NCBI RefSeq assembly: GCF_900116715.1
Contig: NZ_FPBM01000012.1
Coordinates: forward strand, 1 to 64,000
DNA from: Polaromonas sp. YR568
GTDB taxonomy: Bacteria; Pseudomonadota; Gammaproteobacteria; Burkholderiales; Burkholderiaceae_C
Reading direction: 5' to 3'
Length of the DNA: 64,000 nucleotides
Positions 26,841 to 35,014 of this stretch are shown here, piece by piece. The notes under the pieces are model-generated. The model did no database searches. It was not told the origin of the DNA and worked only from the letters and a program-made list of their open reading frames with translations. Position 1 is the stretch's first letter. Every line of letters begins with the position of its first letter. Made by a program: the position numbers and the translations under genes.

Positions 26841-26919
26841 GCTCACTGCGTGTAGCCTGTTCTCCCCTCAAGGGAACGGCGCCTGGGGCCGGCGAAGCCG
26901 GACCCTCGGCCCCAACTGG
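26841..26919 (+). repeat. Dispersed repeat, copy 1 (matches 62203-62284)
   Basis: About 80 bases directly after the PF10136 gene, starting GCTCACTGCGTGTAGC, with TCTCCCCT, GCCTGGGGCC, GGCGAAGCCGG and ending CGGCCCCAACTGG. The same blocks in the same order recur at 62203-62284. The rest of the 316-base intergenic stretch (26826-27141) shows no other feature I can support. Confidence 0.7.
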
Positions 26920-27141
26920 TTTGTGCTCACTGAATTTTTCAACCAGCAGGCCGCGAACAACATTTCCGACCTTGTCCTACATGGCTGATTGCCGTGCGCC
27001 GGTAAATTAATGCAACAAGTTTCTGTTCACGCAAACCCACCGGGCATCATGCCGTAACGGCTGGCCAACCAACGCGCAACATGCCGCCCAGCCAACGGGG
27101 CATGTCTGCACAAGTCTGATGAGAGTGGAGGCAAACCCCGT

Positions 27142-28407
27142 ATGAATGAAGTCCTGGCCATCTGGGCCGAATGGATCAAACCGTCGGCAGGGCTGCCGAC
27201 TGTGCAGTGGTCCATCCTGCTGGCGGTGGCCGCTGCCGCCGGCCATCTTTTGAACCGTTATACCGGCATGCCCAAGGTGGTGGGCTATTCGCTGGTGGGC
27301 GGCGTTGCGGGCCTGGCCGGCTTTACCGGCGCGGTCTGGCCGCTGCAGGGCACCGGGCTCTTTTTGCTGGAGCTGGGCGTGGCAGTAGTGCTGTTTGAGG
27401 CAGGCGGGCGCATTCCGCTGCGCTGGTTCCGCCACAACCCCATGGTGCTGGTGCAAAGCCTGGCCGAGTCGTCTCTGACGTTTATTTTTGTGTACTGGGC
27501 GCTGAGCGCGATGAGCGTGCGCGAGGCCGTAGCCGAGCCGCTGGCACTGCTGGCCATGGCCGCATCGCCCGCCGTGCTGTCGCGCGTGGCCATCGACACG
27601 CGCGCTGCCGGCCCCGTCACCGAACGCGCGATGGTGCTGTCCACCCTCAGCACCTTGTACGCACTCACGCTTTGCAGCGCACGCGCCGGCATGATGCACC
27701 GGCCCGAAGGCGTGAGCAGCTTGCTCAGCACGCTCTACCCGGTGCTGGTGGTGCTGGGCCTTTCAGTGGTGGTGGGCGCCGTGCTGGCTCTCACGCTGCG
27801 CGTTGCGCTGCGCGTGATGAGCCCCACCAGCGAAAACACCGCCATCCTGCTGCTGGCCCTGATTGCCGCGGGCGCCGCGCTGGCCGCCCACTTCGGCGGC
27901 TCGGCGCCGCTGGCGGCATTGCTGGGCGGCATGTTGCTCAAGCAGCTCAATCCGCGCCCCTGGTCGTGGCCGCGGCAGATGGGTACGGCCTCGTCCATGT
28001 TGACCATGCTGATGTTTGTGCTGGTCTCGGTGGTGGCGGCGCAGGCCGACTGGAGCGGCCCGGTGGCCGGCCTGGTCATTGCGCTGGTCATTGCCCGCGT
28101 GGCCGCCAAGATCACCGGCGTGGCCATCGGCAATGTGGGCAGCGGCGCGAGCTGGAAACAGGCTTTGTGGGTCGGTTGCGCGATGTCGCCGATGTCGTCG
28201 GTCGCCCTGCTGCTGGTGTCGCAATTTGTGTCGGCCTCGGGCTCTTTGGGCCGACAGATTGCCGGCGTCGCTTTGCCCGCCATTTTGCTGATGGAAGTGC
28301 TGGGTGCGGTGCTGGCCACCGTGGCCATCTACCGCGCCGGCGAAAGTTCCAAACCCTGGGCGCCGCTGACGCGCGGCCCTTCATCCGGACCTGTCCATGA
28401 GCCTTGA
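27142..28407 (+). CDS. Cation:proton antiporter (CPA2 family)
   Basis: A 421-aa inner-membrane protein with about 11-12 hydrophobic helices of the Na+/H+ exchanger fold (PF00999). The N-terminal half contains FLLELGVAVVLFEAGGRIPL, matching the family pattern where a glutamate or aspartate pair helps ion binding. No C-terminal TrkA-N domain is present, so it is a short version of KefB-like proteins. GGAGG lies about 12 bases before the ATG. The frame overlaps the next gene by 11 bases, suggesting co-transcription. Confidence 0.9.
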   Translation: MNEVLAIWAEWIKPSAGLPTVQWSILLAVAAAAGHLLNRYTGMPKVVGYSLVGGVAGLAGFTGAVWPLQGTGLFLLELGVAVVLFEAGGRIPLRWFRHNPMVLVQSLAESSLTFIFVYWALSAMSVREAVAEPLALLAMAASPAVLSRVAIDTRAAGPVTERAMVLSTLSTLYALTLCSARAGMMHRPEGVSSLLSTLYPVLVVLGLSVVVGAVLALTLRVALRVMSPTSENTAILLLALIAAGAALAAHFGGSAPLAALLGGMLLKQLNPRPWSWPRQMGTASSMLTMLMFVLVSVVAAQADWSGPVAGLVIALVIARVAAKITGVAIGNVGSGASWKQALWVGCAMSPMSSVALLLVSQFVSASGSLGRQIAGVALPAILLMEVLGAVLATVAIYRAGESSKPWAPLTRGPSSGPVHEP

Positions 28408-29536
28408 ACCGTTTCACAAATCCGCCGCGCTGTCATTGGGCGTGGAGCTTGAGCTCCAACTCGTGAACACGCACGACTACGATCTGGCGCCTTATGCCGA
28501 AGACATGCTGCGCCTGATGTCCAAGATACCGCTGCCCGGTGCGGTGGTGCCCGAGATGACCTCGAGCATGATCGAGGTATCGACCGGCATATGCCATAAC
28601 GCCTCGGAAGTGCTGGGGCAGCTCTCGCAGATTCGCGATGCGCTGGTGAAAAGCGCCGACAAGCTCAACATCGCGGTGGTGGGCGGCGGCACGCACCCTT
28701 TCCAGCAGTGGCATGAGCGCCGCATTTACGACAAGCCGCGCTTTCGCGAGCTGTCCGAGCTCTACGGCTACCTCTCCAAGCAGTTCACGATTTTCGGCCA
28801 GCATGTGCACGTGGGTTGCCCTGACGCCGACAGCGCGCTGCTGACCTTGCACCGCATGTCGCGCTACATCCCGCACTTCATCGCGCTATCGGCTTCGTCG
28901 CCCTATGTGCAGGGGCAAGACACCGCCTTTGACTCGGCGCGGCTGAATTCGGTGTTTGCGTTTCCGCTGTCGGGGCGCGCGCCGTTTGCGCTGACCTGGG
29001 ACGACTTCACCGTCTACTTCGACAAGATGACGCGCACCGGCGTGGTCAAGAGCATGAAGGACTTTTACTGGGACATCCGGCCCAAGCCGGAGTTCGGCAC
29101 CATCGAGATCCGCGTGTTCGACACACCGCTTACGGTGGAGCGCGCCACCGCACTGGCCGGCTTTGTGCAGTCGCTGGCCTCGTGGTTTATGCACGAGCAG
29201 CCTTTCATGCCCACCGAAGACGACTACCTGGTCTACACCTACAACCGCTTCCAGGCCTGCCGCTTCGGGCTGGATGCGGTGTATGTAGACCCGGCCACCG
29301 GCGGCCATATGCCACTGCGAGAGCACATCCTGCAGACCATGGGGCAGATCGAGCGCCATGCCACCGCCATGGGCGCGGGGGCGTCGCTGCATTTGCTGCG
29401 CACCAGCGTCGAGCGTGCCGACAACGACGCGCGCTGGCTACGCGAAAGGCAGGGCGAAGAGCACCTGCTGGCCGAAGTCATACGCCAGGCGGCCGACCGC
29501 TTTCGCGGCGGTGTCACGCACCAGCAGCAACGCTGA
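28397..29536 (+). CDS. YbdK-type carboxylate-amine ligase (glutamate-cysteine ligase family 2)
   Basis: A 379-aa ATP-dependent ligase of the GCS2 family. Motifs are LGVELELQLV at the N-terminus, PEMTSSMIEVSTGICHN, GGGTHPFQQWHERRI, GQHVHVGC (metal-binding His) and FWDIRP-like YWDIRPKPEFGTIEIRVFDTP. YbdK has weak glutamate-cysteine ligase activity in Escherichia coli; the true substrate is unsettled. It overlaps the antiporter gene by 11 bases and lies just before thiL. Glutathione synthetase is encoded 10 kb away but is not linked to this gene. Confidence 0.9.
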   Translation: MSLEPFHKSAALSLGVELELQLVNTHDYDLAPYAEDMLRLMSKIPLPGAVVPEMTSSMIEVSTGICHNASEVLGQLSQIRDALVKSADKLNIAVVGGGTHPFQQWHERRIYDKPRFRELSELYGYLSKQFTIFGQHVHVGCPDADSALLTLHRMSRYIPHFIALSASSPYVQGQDTAFDSARLNSVFAFPLSGRAPFALTWDDFTVYFDKMTRTGVVKSMKDFYWDIRPKPEFGTIEIRVFDTPLTVERATALAGFVQSLASWFMHEQPFMPTEDDYLVYTYNRFQACRFGLDAVYVDPATGGHMPLREHILQTMGQIERHATAMGAGASLHLLRTSVERADNDARWLRERQGEEHLLAEVIRQAADRFRGGVTHQQQR

Positions 29537-29587
29537 GAACCTGCCGGCGCCCGCAAGGGGGCACGCGCAGCCTGTATGCTCTGCGCC

Positions 29588-30574
29588 ATGGGTGAATTTG
29601 ACCTGATCGCACGCTACTTCACACGCCCCACCGCGCAAGCGGTGCTGGGCGTGGGCGACGACTGCGCGCTGCTGCAGCCGGCGCCCGGCACGCAGCTGGC
29701 AATTTCCAGCGACATGCTGGTCGAAGGCCGGCACTTCTTTGCCGATGTGGACCCGGCCGCGCTAGGCCACAAGGCGCTGGCCGTCAACCTGAGCGACCTG
29801 GCCGCCTGCGGCGCCAAGCCCCTGGCGTTCACACTGGCGCTTTCGCTGCCGCGCATCGATGAAGCCTGGCTGGCGGCTTTCTCAAAAGGCTTGCTGGCAC
29901 TGGCGGACGCGCACGGCTGCGAGCTGGTGGGTGGCGACACCACCAAGGGGCCGCTCAATATCTGCATCACCGTGTTTGGTGAGGTACCGGTGACGGGCGG
30001 AAAAAGCCAGGCGCTGCTGCGCTCCGGCGCACAGGCCGGCGACGACATTTACGTGAGCGGCACGCTGGGCGACGCCCGGCTGGCGCTGGAAGCCTTGCGC
30101 GGCACGGTGACCTTGCCGCCCGGCATGCTGTCCCAGGCCAGGCAGCGGCTGGAGCAGCCCACACCGCGCGTGGCCCTGGGCCAGGCGCTGCGCGGCATTG
30201 CCTCGGCGGCCATTGATGTGAGCGATGGTTTGCTGGGCGACCTGCGCCACATCCTCAGTGCATCGAAAACAGGCGCTACGCTCGAAACGGCGGTCGCTAC
30301 CAATTTGGTAGCTTCTTACGCCCGTCCTGATTGGGCTGCAGCCGGAGTTGATGCCGAGAAACAGCTGGAGTTCGCGCTCGCGGGCGGCGACGACTACGAG
30401 CTGGCCTTCACCGCACCGGCGTCAGCCCGCGACGCCGTGCAGGCGGCCGCCAGGCAGTCGCAGACACCGGTCAGCCGTATCGGCCGCATCGACGCGGAAC
30501 CCGGCCTGCGCCTGCTGGACGCGGGCGGCGCGTTGATAGAACGGCGCTACGCCTCTTTCGATCACTTCGCCTGA
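29588..30574 (+). CDS. thiL: Thiamine-monophosphate kinase carrying a repeat-derived insert
   Basis: A 328-aa kinase that phosphorylates thiamine monophosphate to the diphosphate. Motifs are GEFDLIARYF, GVGDDCALL, ISSDMLVEGRHFF, NLSDLAACGA, GGDTTKG, DVSDGLLGDL and the C-terminal LAGGDDYELAF. The ATG at 29588 gives the family N-terminus; an upstream ATG is 12 bases earlier. Residues about 228-252, between the DVSDGL block and the AGGDDYE block, are encoded by a dispersed repeat (30296-30345) read in frame, replacing or lengthening a normally variable loop. The conserved motifs on both sides are intact, so the enzyme is probably active. Confidence 0.94.
   Translation: MGEFDLIARYFTRPTAQAVLGVGDDCALLQPAPGTQLAISSDMLVEGRHFFADVDPAALGHKALAVNLSDLAACGAKPLAFTLALSLPRIDEAWLAAFSKGLLALADAHGCELVGGDTTKGPLNICITVFGEVPVTGGKSQALLRSGAQAGDDIYVSGTLGDARLALEALRGTVTLPPGMLSQARQRLEQPTPRVALGQALRGIASAAIDVSDGLLGDLRHILSASKTGATLETAVATNLVASYARPDWAAAGVDAEKQLEFALAGGDDYELAFTAPASARDAVQAAARQSQTPVSRIGRIDAEPGLRLLDAGGALIERRYASFDHFA
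30296..30345 (+). repeat. 50-bp dispersed repeat inside thiL (matches 47841-47890)
   Basis: Starts with the near-palindrome GCTACCAATTTGGTAGC (8-1-8) and continues to GGGCTGCAGCCGG. The reverse complement of 47841-47890 aligns without gaps at 35 of 50 positions by eye. Here the element is read in frame as part of ThiL. Confidence 0.7.
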
Positions 30575-30750
30575 GGGCGCACGGCGGCATCTGCCCGCGC
30601 GCGATGCACCAGACCGTGCGTGAGGCGGGCGGCCCAGCGCCCCATAGCTGACCAGAATTCACAGGGCGCCAGGGCGCGCAAATGCCGGGCCTCGGCCATG
30701 GCGGCAGCGACCAGGCGGCTGTCATCGGTGACGGTATGGATCGTGTTCAT
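30562..30750 (-). CDS. Small hypothetical protein, 62 aa
   Basis: A short frame starting MNTIHTVTDDSRLVAAAMAE with AAGGA eight bases before the ATG at 30750. It is helical and basic at the C-terminal half (several Arg, LRALAPCEFW). I do not recognise a family; it resembles in size and charge the many small Arg-rich proteins found beside LysR genes in Burkholderiales. It is divergent from the LysR gene (start 30911), and its tail overlaps the end of thiL by 13 bases. Confidence 0.5.
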   Translation of the reverse strand: MNTIHTVTDDSRLVAAAMAEARHLRALAPCEFWSAMGRWAARLTHGLVHRARADAAVRPQAK

Positions 30751-30910
30751 GAGCGTGTCCTTTCGGTAGAAGCCCTTTCGTCTGAGGGGATGGGCTGTGA
30801 AGGTAGCTCTACTGTGCGCAAAACCGCTCACGGCGGAAACCACCCGCGCCGCAAATGCGTCTTGCGCCAGCTGCAAAACAAAAACCGCCGCGATGGGTAA
30901 TATGGCCGGC

Positions 30911-31837
30911 ATGCGCAACCTGAACTTTGACGACATGCACCTGTTCGCACGTGTGGCCGAGCTGGGCAGCTTCTCAGCCGTGGCCCGTGTGCGCGGAGTA
31001 CCCGTCAGTCAGGTGTCGCGCGCCATTGCCCGCATCGAGAAAAGCTGCAACGCGCGGCTGGTGCAGCGCAGCACGCATGCGCTGACACTCACGCCCGAAG
31101 GGCAAACCTTCCTCGGTTATTGCCGGCGCATGACGCACACGCTGGACGACCTCGAAGGCGAGTTCGCCAGCCAGAGCGGCGAAGCCAGCGGCTGGGTGCG
31201 CGTGGCGGCCAGCACCGTGATGGCCGAATACCTGCTGGCGCCCAGCCTGGAGGGCCTGAACCAGCGCCACCCGCGCGTCTGCGTGGAGCTGAAGGTGGAC
31301 GACAGGCTGGTCGACATGGTGCGCGACGGCGTCGACATCGCTATCCGCAGCGGCACACACACCAACGAGAACACGGTGATGCGCCAGATCGGCACGCTGG
31401 GGCGGCGCCTGTATGCCACACCGGGCTACCTGGAGGCCCACGGAACGCCCGAACACCCCGACGACCTGGCCCGGCATCGCCTGATCAGTAACAGCGGCGC
31501 GACCGTGCTCAATCGCTGGCCATTCATCATCAACGGCCAGCCCGTGGTGATCACGGCGGACGGATGCTGGCGCGCCGACTCCACCGGCATGACCAGCCAG
31601 CTGACGCTGCATGGTTTGGGAATTGCACGCCTGGCCATGCTGGCGGCCGAGCCCCTGGTGCGGCGCGGCCTGCTGGTGCCGGTGTTGCCAGGCTTTGTCG
31701 ATGAGCAGCCCGTGCCCATTCACGCGGTGACGCTGGGCGGACGGCATCGGCTGCCGAAGATACGCGCCTGCATTGATTACTGGGCTGAATGGTTCAGCCA
31801 CGAACGGGGTGTGGCCGGCGGGCCGCCGGCCGGCTGA
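30911..31837 (+). CDS. LysR-type transcriptional regulator
   Basis: A 308-aa LTTR with N-terminal helix-turn-helix (LNFDDMHLFARVAELGSFSAVARVRGVPVSQVSRAIARIE, residues about 3-42) and a substrate-binding domain of the CrgA-like subgroup (DDRLVDMVRDGVDIAIRSG). In-frame ATGs also occur at 30893 and 30902; none has a strong ribosome binding site, so the start is uncertain by a few residues. It diverges from the 62-aa gene across 160 bases and may control it. Target and effector are unknown. Confidence 0.9.
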   Translation: MRNLNFDDMHLFARVAELGSFSAVARVRGVPVSQVSRAIARIEKSCNARLVQRSTHALTLTPEGQTFLGYCRRMTHTLDDLEGEFASQSGEASGWVRVAASTVMAEYLLAPSLEGLNQRHPRVCVELKVDDRLVDMVRDGVDIAIRSGTHTNENTVMRQIGTLGRRLYATPGYLEAHGTPEHPDDLARHRLISNSGATVLNRWPFIINGQPVVITADGCWRADSTGMTSQLTLHGLGIARLAMLAAEPLVRRGLLVPVLPGFVDEQPVPIHAVTLGGRHRLPKIRACIDYWAEWFSHERGVAGGPPAG

Positions 31838-31847
31838 CCGTCTTTGC

Positions 31848-33257
31848 CTATTTCGCCTCGATCAAGGCGCGAATATCCAGCAAGGTCAGCTCATTGGCAT
31901 CAGGCTTGCCGATCTCACGGCCCGATGAGTAGGGAAAGTTGTTGTCATTCACCAGCACGATGTGCGTTGCGTCCACCACCGCCAGGCCTTCAGGGCCCAG
32001 GTGCGGCAAGGCAAACACCGCTTCGTTGGGGCCCAGCTTCGCCACGCGCTTCGGGTTGGCGATGCGGGTCAGGTCGATGTAGGCGACCTTGCGCACAAAG
32101 CCGTCCGCATCGGCGGCGGCCAGGTCGATCTTGTAGACGCGCTTGAAGCGTGCAGGCCGGGTGAAGCAGTCGGTGCGCGCTTCATTGGGGCACACCGGCG
32201 CCAGGCCTTCGGTGCTGTCGTCGCGCTCGATCACCAGGCCGGTGGTGGCATCCAGCAGCTGGAAGTCGGCGGCCAGGTTGCCCACTTCTTCGAGCAGGTA
32301 CTTCCATTGCTTGCCGGTGTAGCTGCGGGTGGCGGCGTCCAGCTCGTTGATGCGCACATAGGTTTTGTCGCCGGTTTTTTCCACACCCTTGGCAGCGGCG
32401 TCATACAACGGGCCTTCAAACATCGGGTAGAGCTTGCTGCCGTCAGGCGACTTGGCCATGGACTCAAAGCCGTTGGAGCGGCGCACCTCAAACAGGGCCT
32501 CGCCCGGCAGGTTGGGCAGGCGGCCTTGCAGGTAGTGGTCTGGCGACGCGAGCAATTTGCCGTTGATGACCGTTTCAATCACGCCCAGCACACGGCCCTG
32601 AAAGTCGGTGCGCAGCACATAAGGGCCGAACTCATCGCCTATCCACCATTCATTGCCCACCACCTGCAGCGACTCGGGGTCGAAGTCAATGCCGGTGAGA
32701 TAACGGCGCTGGGTGTTTTCGTTCTGGATGTGAAAGGGCACGCGCTTGTCGGGATCGCTCAGGAAGGTGGTGCTGCGGCGCACGACCTGGCCCTTGGCCC
32801 AGTCGGCCGACACCTTGTGCACCATCAAGAGCGCGTCTTGCGAGTTGATCTTGTTGCCGAAGCCGTTGTCGGTCAGCGTCAGGAACTCGCCTTTGCCCAG
32901 GGACACGATGCCCGAAAAGCCCTGCACCGACTGGCCTTTCATGGGCAGCGTGCCGCCCGATGCGCGCGGATATTTGGGGTCACCCACAAAGGTGTTGGCG
33001 CTTTCGCTGCCGAGTTGTTCATTGCGCTGGCGTTTGGCATTGGCAAACTTGCCGGCGGTGGCAAAGAAAGCGCCCGCATCACGCGGCGCCGGCACTGCGG
33101 CGGTGGCGGGCAAGGCGGCATGGCCAACCAGCGTGGCTTCGACCGCAGGCGCAGCTTGCGCCGTTTGGGCGCGGCCATTGCCGGCAGCCAGGCACAGCGC
33201 GCAGGCCGCGGCCAGGGTCAGTGCGTTCATTTTTTTCAAAGCAGACTTGTTCTTCAT
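31848..33257 (-). CDS. Esterase-like activity of phytase family protein, exported
   Basis: A 469-aa protein with a signal peptide (MKNKSALKKMNALTLAAACALCLAAG, cleavage near GRAQ). The mature part belongs to the beta-propeller family labelled esterase-like activity of phytase (PF13449): GFSGIVSLGKGEFLTLTDNGFGNKINS, GIDFDPESLQVVGNEWWIGDEFGPYVL, GFESMAKSPDGSKLYPMFEG and GPEGLAVVDATHIVLVNDNNFPYSSG. Relatives are periplasmic or secreted; substrate is unsettled. It converges on the LysR gene and diverges from pgpA. Confidence 0.9.
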   Translation of the reverse strand: MKNKSALKKMNALTLAAACALCLAAGNGRAQTAQAAPAVEATLVGHAALPATAAVPAPRDAGAFFATAGKFANAKRQRNEQLGSESANTFVGDPKYPRASGGTLPMKGQSVQGFSGIVSLGKGEFLTLTDNGFGNKINSQDALLMVHKVSADWAKGQVVRRSTTFLSDPDKRVPFHIQNENTQRRYLTGIDFDPESLQVVGNEWWIGDEFGPYVLRTDFQGRVLGVIETVINGKLLASPDHYLQGRLPNLPGEALFEVRRSNGFESMAKSPDGSKLYPMFEGPLYDAAAKGVEKTGDKTYVRINELDAATRSYTGKQWKYLLEEVGNLAADFQLLDATTGLVIERDDSTEGLAPVCPNEARTDCFTRPARFKRVYKIDLAAADADGFVRKVAYIDLTRIANPKRVAKLGPNEAVFALPHLGPEGLAVVDATHIVLVNDNNFPYSSGREIGKPDANELTLLDIRALIEAK

Positions 33258-33370
33258 TACCGGTTTCCTCTATTCCCTCGTCAGGTACGTGTGCACCCAT
33301 GCATAAACGCTGCACTGTGCAGGCGCTCTGTGAATCGGCTGTGACAAAATCAGCCAACCCCCCTCACACC

Positions 33371-33907
33371 ATGACCGACACTCCGCTGCCACCAGCAAGC
33401 ACGCCAAACAGGCCCCCCAGGCCCAACGCTAGGTTCCTCCTGGCCCACCCTGCGCATTTCATCGCCCTGGGTTTTGGCTCGGGGCTCAGCCCGGTCGCGC
33501 CCGGCACGGCCGGCACGCTCTGGGCCTGGCTGGCCTTTCTGGTGTTGCAGCAGTGGCTGACACCGGCCGAAATCGGCTGGCTGATCGCGGTCTCCACCCT
33601 CATCGGCTGGTGGGCCTGCACCGTCACCGCCAAGGCCATGAATGTGCTGGACCCGGGCAACATCGTCTGGGACGAAGTCGTCGCCTTCTGGCTGGTGCTG
33701 TGGCTGGTGATGCCCGCCGATTTCTGGTCACAGCTGGCTGCGTTTGCGCTCTTCCGCTTTTTTGACGCTGTCAAACCCGGCCCGGTTGCCTGGGCGGACC
33801 AGGCATTTAAGGGCCTTAACTGGCGCGGCGGCTTCGGCATTTTGTTTGACGACTTCGTGGCGGCGTTTTGCACGCTGCTGGTGATTGCGCTCTGGAGATT
33901 CTGGTGA
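33371..33907 (+). CDS. pgpA: Phosphatidylglycerophosphatase A
   Basis: A 178-aa membrane phosphatase that makes phosphatidylglycerol from phosphatidylglycerol phosphate. Conserved blocks are LGFGSGLSPVAPGTAGTLWAW, DPGNIVWDEVVAFW (acidic catalytic residues), FRFFDAVKPGPVAWADQ and GGFGILFDDFVAAF. Three or four hydrophobic segments are present. The stop overlaps the GTG of the next gene (GTGA), so the two are coupled, an arrangement common in betaproteobacteria. Confidence 0.95.
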   Translation: MTDTPLPPASTPNRPPRPNARFLLAHPAHFIALGFGSGLSPVAPGTAGTLWAWLAFLVLQQWLTPAEIGWLIAVSTLIGWWACTVTAKAMNVLDPGNIVWDEVVAFWLVLWLVMPADFWSQLAAFALFRFFDAVKPGPVAWADQAFKGLNWRGGFGILFDDFVAAFCTLLVIALWRFW

Positions 33908-34419
33908 ACACCGATTTGCGATCAAAACAGGCGCAAAGCATCGCCGTCCTGTGCGGGCAGCTAGCCGGCGTCCTTCAAAACAAGCGCTGGCTGCTGGCGA
34001 CCGCCGAAAGCTGCACCGGCGGCATGATCTCGGCCGCCTGCACTGACCTGACGGGCTCCAGCGCCTGGTTTGAGCGCGGTTTTGTCACCTATTCCAACGA
34101 AGCCAAGACCGAATTGCTGGGCGTGGATGCCGCGCTGATCAGGCAACATGGCGCCGTCAGTGAAGAAGTTGCCCGCGCGATGGCCGCCGGCGCTGTAGAC
34201 CGCTCCCGCGCGCAAGTCTCGGTTGCCGTGACAGGCGTAGCCGGCCCGACGGGCGGTAGCGCAGCCAAGCCTGTGGGTACGGTATGGTTTGGTTTCAAGG
34301 TGGGCGAACAGCTCAGCAGCGAGATGAGGCGCTTTGACGGCGATCGCGCCGCGGTGCGCAGCGCCACGGTGCAGCACGCCTTGCAGCGGCTGCTGGAATT
34401 GCTGCACGAAGCCGGCTGA
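33904..34419 (+). CDS. pncC: CinA-type nicotinamide-nucleotide amidase (amidase domain only)
   Basis: A 171-aa protein equal to the C-terminal domain of CinA, which deamidates NMN to NaMN in pyridine nucleotide recycling. Motifs are LATAESCTGGMISAACTDLTGSS (nucleophile Ser), GFVTYSNEAKTELLGV and VAVTGVAGPTGGSAAKPVGTVWFG. It starts at GTG 33904, overlapping the pgpA stop, with TGGAG nine bases upstream. The N-terminal molybdopterin-binding-like half of full CinA is absent, as is usual in proteobacteria. Confidence 0.93.
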   Translation: MNTDLRSKQAQSIAVLCGQLAGVLQNKRWLLATAESCTGGMISAACTDLTGSSAWFERGFVTYSNEAKTELLGVDAALIRQHGAVSEEVARAMAAGAVDRSRAQVSVAVTGVAGPTGGSAAKPVGTVWFGFKVGEQLSSEMRRFDGDRAAVRSATVQHALQRLLELLHEAG

Positions 34420-34503
34420 CGCGTGAGCGACGCCGGGGCGGCGTCTGGCGCTATAGAGTTCGGGTTCGCCATTACCGCCAGCCAGATTCGAACAGGAGAC
34501 ACC

Positions 34504-34995
34504 ATGCACCCCAACCAGGCCACCCTCGACAAGTTCTATGCCGCCTTTGCCCGCCTCGACTCGGACACCATGGCGACCTGCTATGCAGCCGATGCGCAGT
34601 TTGACGACGAGGCGTTTTCATTGCGCGGCCACAGGGAAGTCACCGGCATGTGGCACATGCTCTGCGACGTCACCAAGGCCAAAGGCGCCGATGTGTGGAA
34701 GCTGAGCTACAGCGGCATCGAAGCCGATGCACGCACAGGCAAGTCGCACTGGGAAGCCGACTACCGCTTCAGCGCCACCGGGCGCATGGTGCACAACATC
34801 ATCGACGGCGAGTTTGAGTTCAATGAGCAGGGGCTGATCAAACGCCACCGCGACCGCTTTAACTTCTGGGCCTGGTCGCGCCAGGCGCTGGGCACGCCCG
34901 GCCTGCTGCTGGGCTGGACGCCCTTCCTGCGCAGCAAGGTCAGGGCACAGGCGGCAGCAAATCTGCAAAAATATCTGGCTCAACGCAAGACTTGA
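34504..34995 (+). CDS. NTF2/SnoaL-like protein
   Basis: A 163-aa cone-shaped NTF2-like fold protein: FYAAFARLDSDTMATCYAADAQFDDEAFSLRGHREVTGMWHML at the N-terminus and HNIIDGEFEFNEQGLIKRHRDRFNFWAWSRQALG later. Such proteins bind small hydrophobic ligands or act as isomerases or hydrolases. AGGAGA lies 4 bases before the ATG. It is the first of three closely spaced plus-strand genes (NTF2-like, alpha/beta hydrolase, OsmC) with gaps of 19 and 27 bases. No direct enzymatic call is possible. Confidence 0.85.
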   Translation: MHPNQATLDKFYAAFARLDSDTMATCYAADAQFDDEAFSLRGHREVTGMWHMLCDVTKAKGADVWKLSYSGIEADARTGKSHWEADYRFSATGRMVHNIIDGEFEFNEQGLIKRHRDRFNFWAWSRQALGTPGLLLGWTPFLRSKVRAQAAANLQKYLAQRKT

Positions 34996-35014
34996 ACCCC
35001 AACGGGAGTTGCCC

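Noticed and set aside
24858..26846. A 662-codon minus-strand open frame opposite the PF10136 gene
   Set aside because: Antisense shadow; no hydrophobic or conserved pattern.
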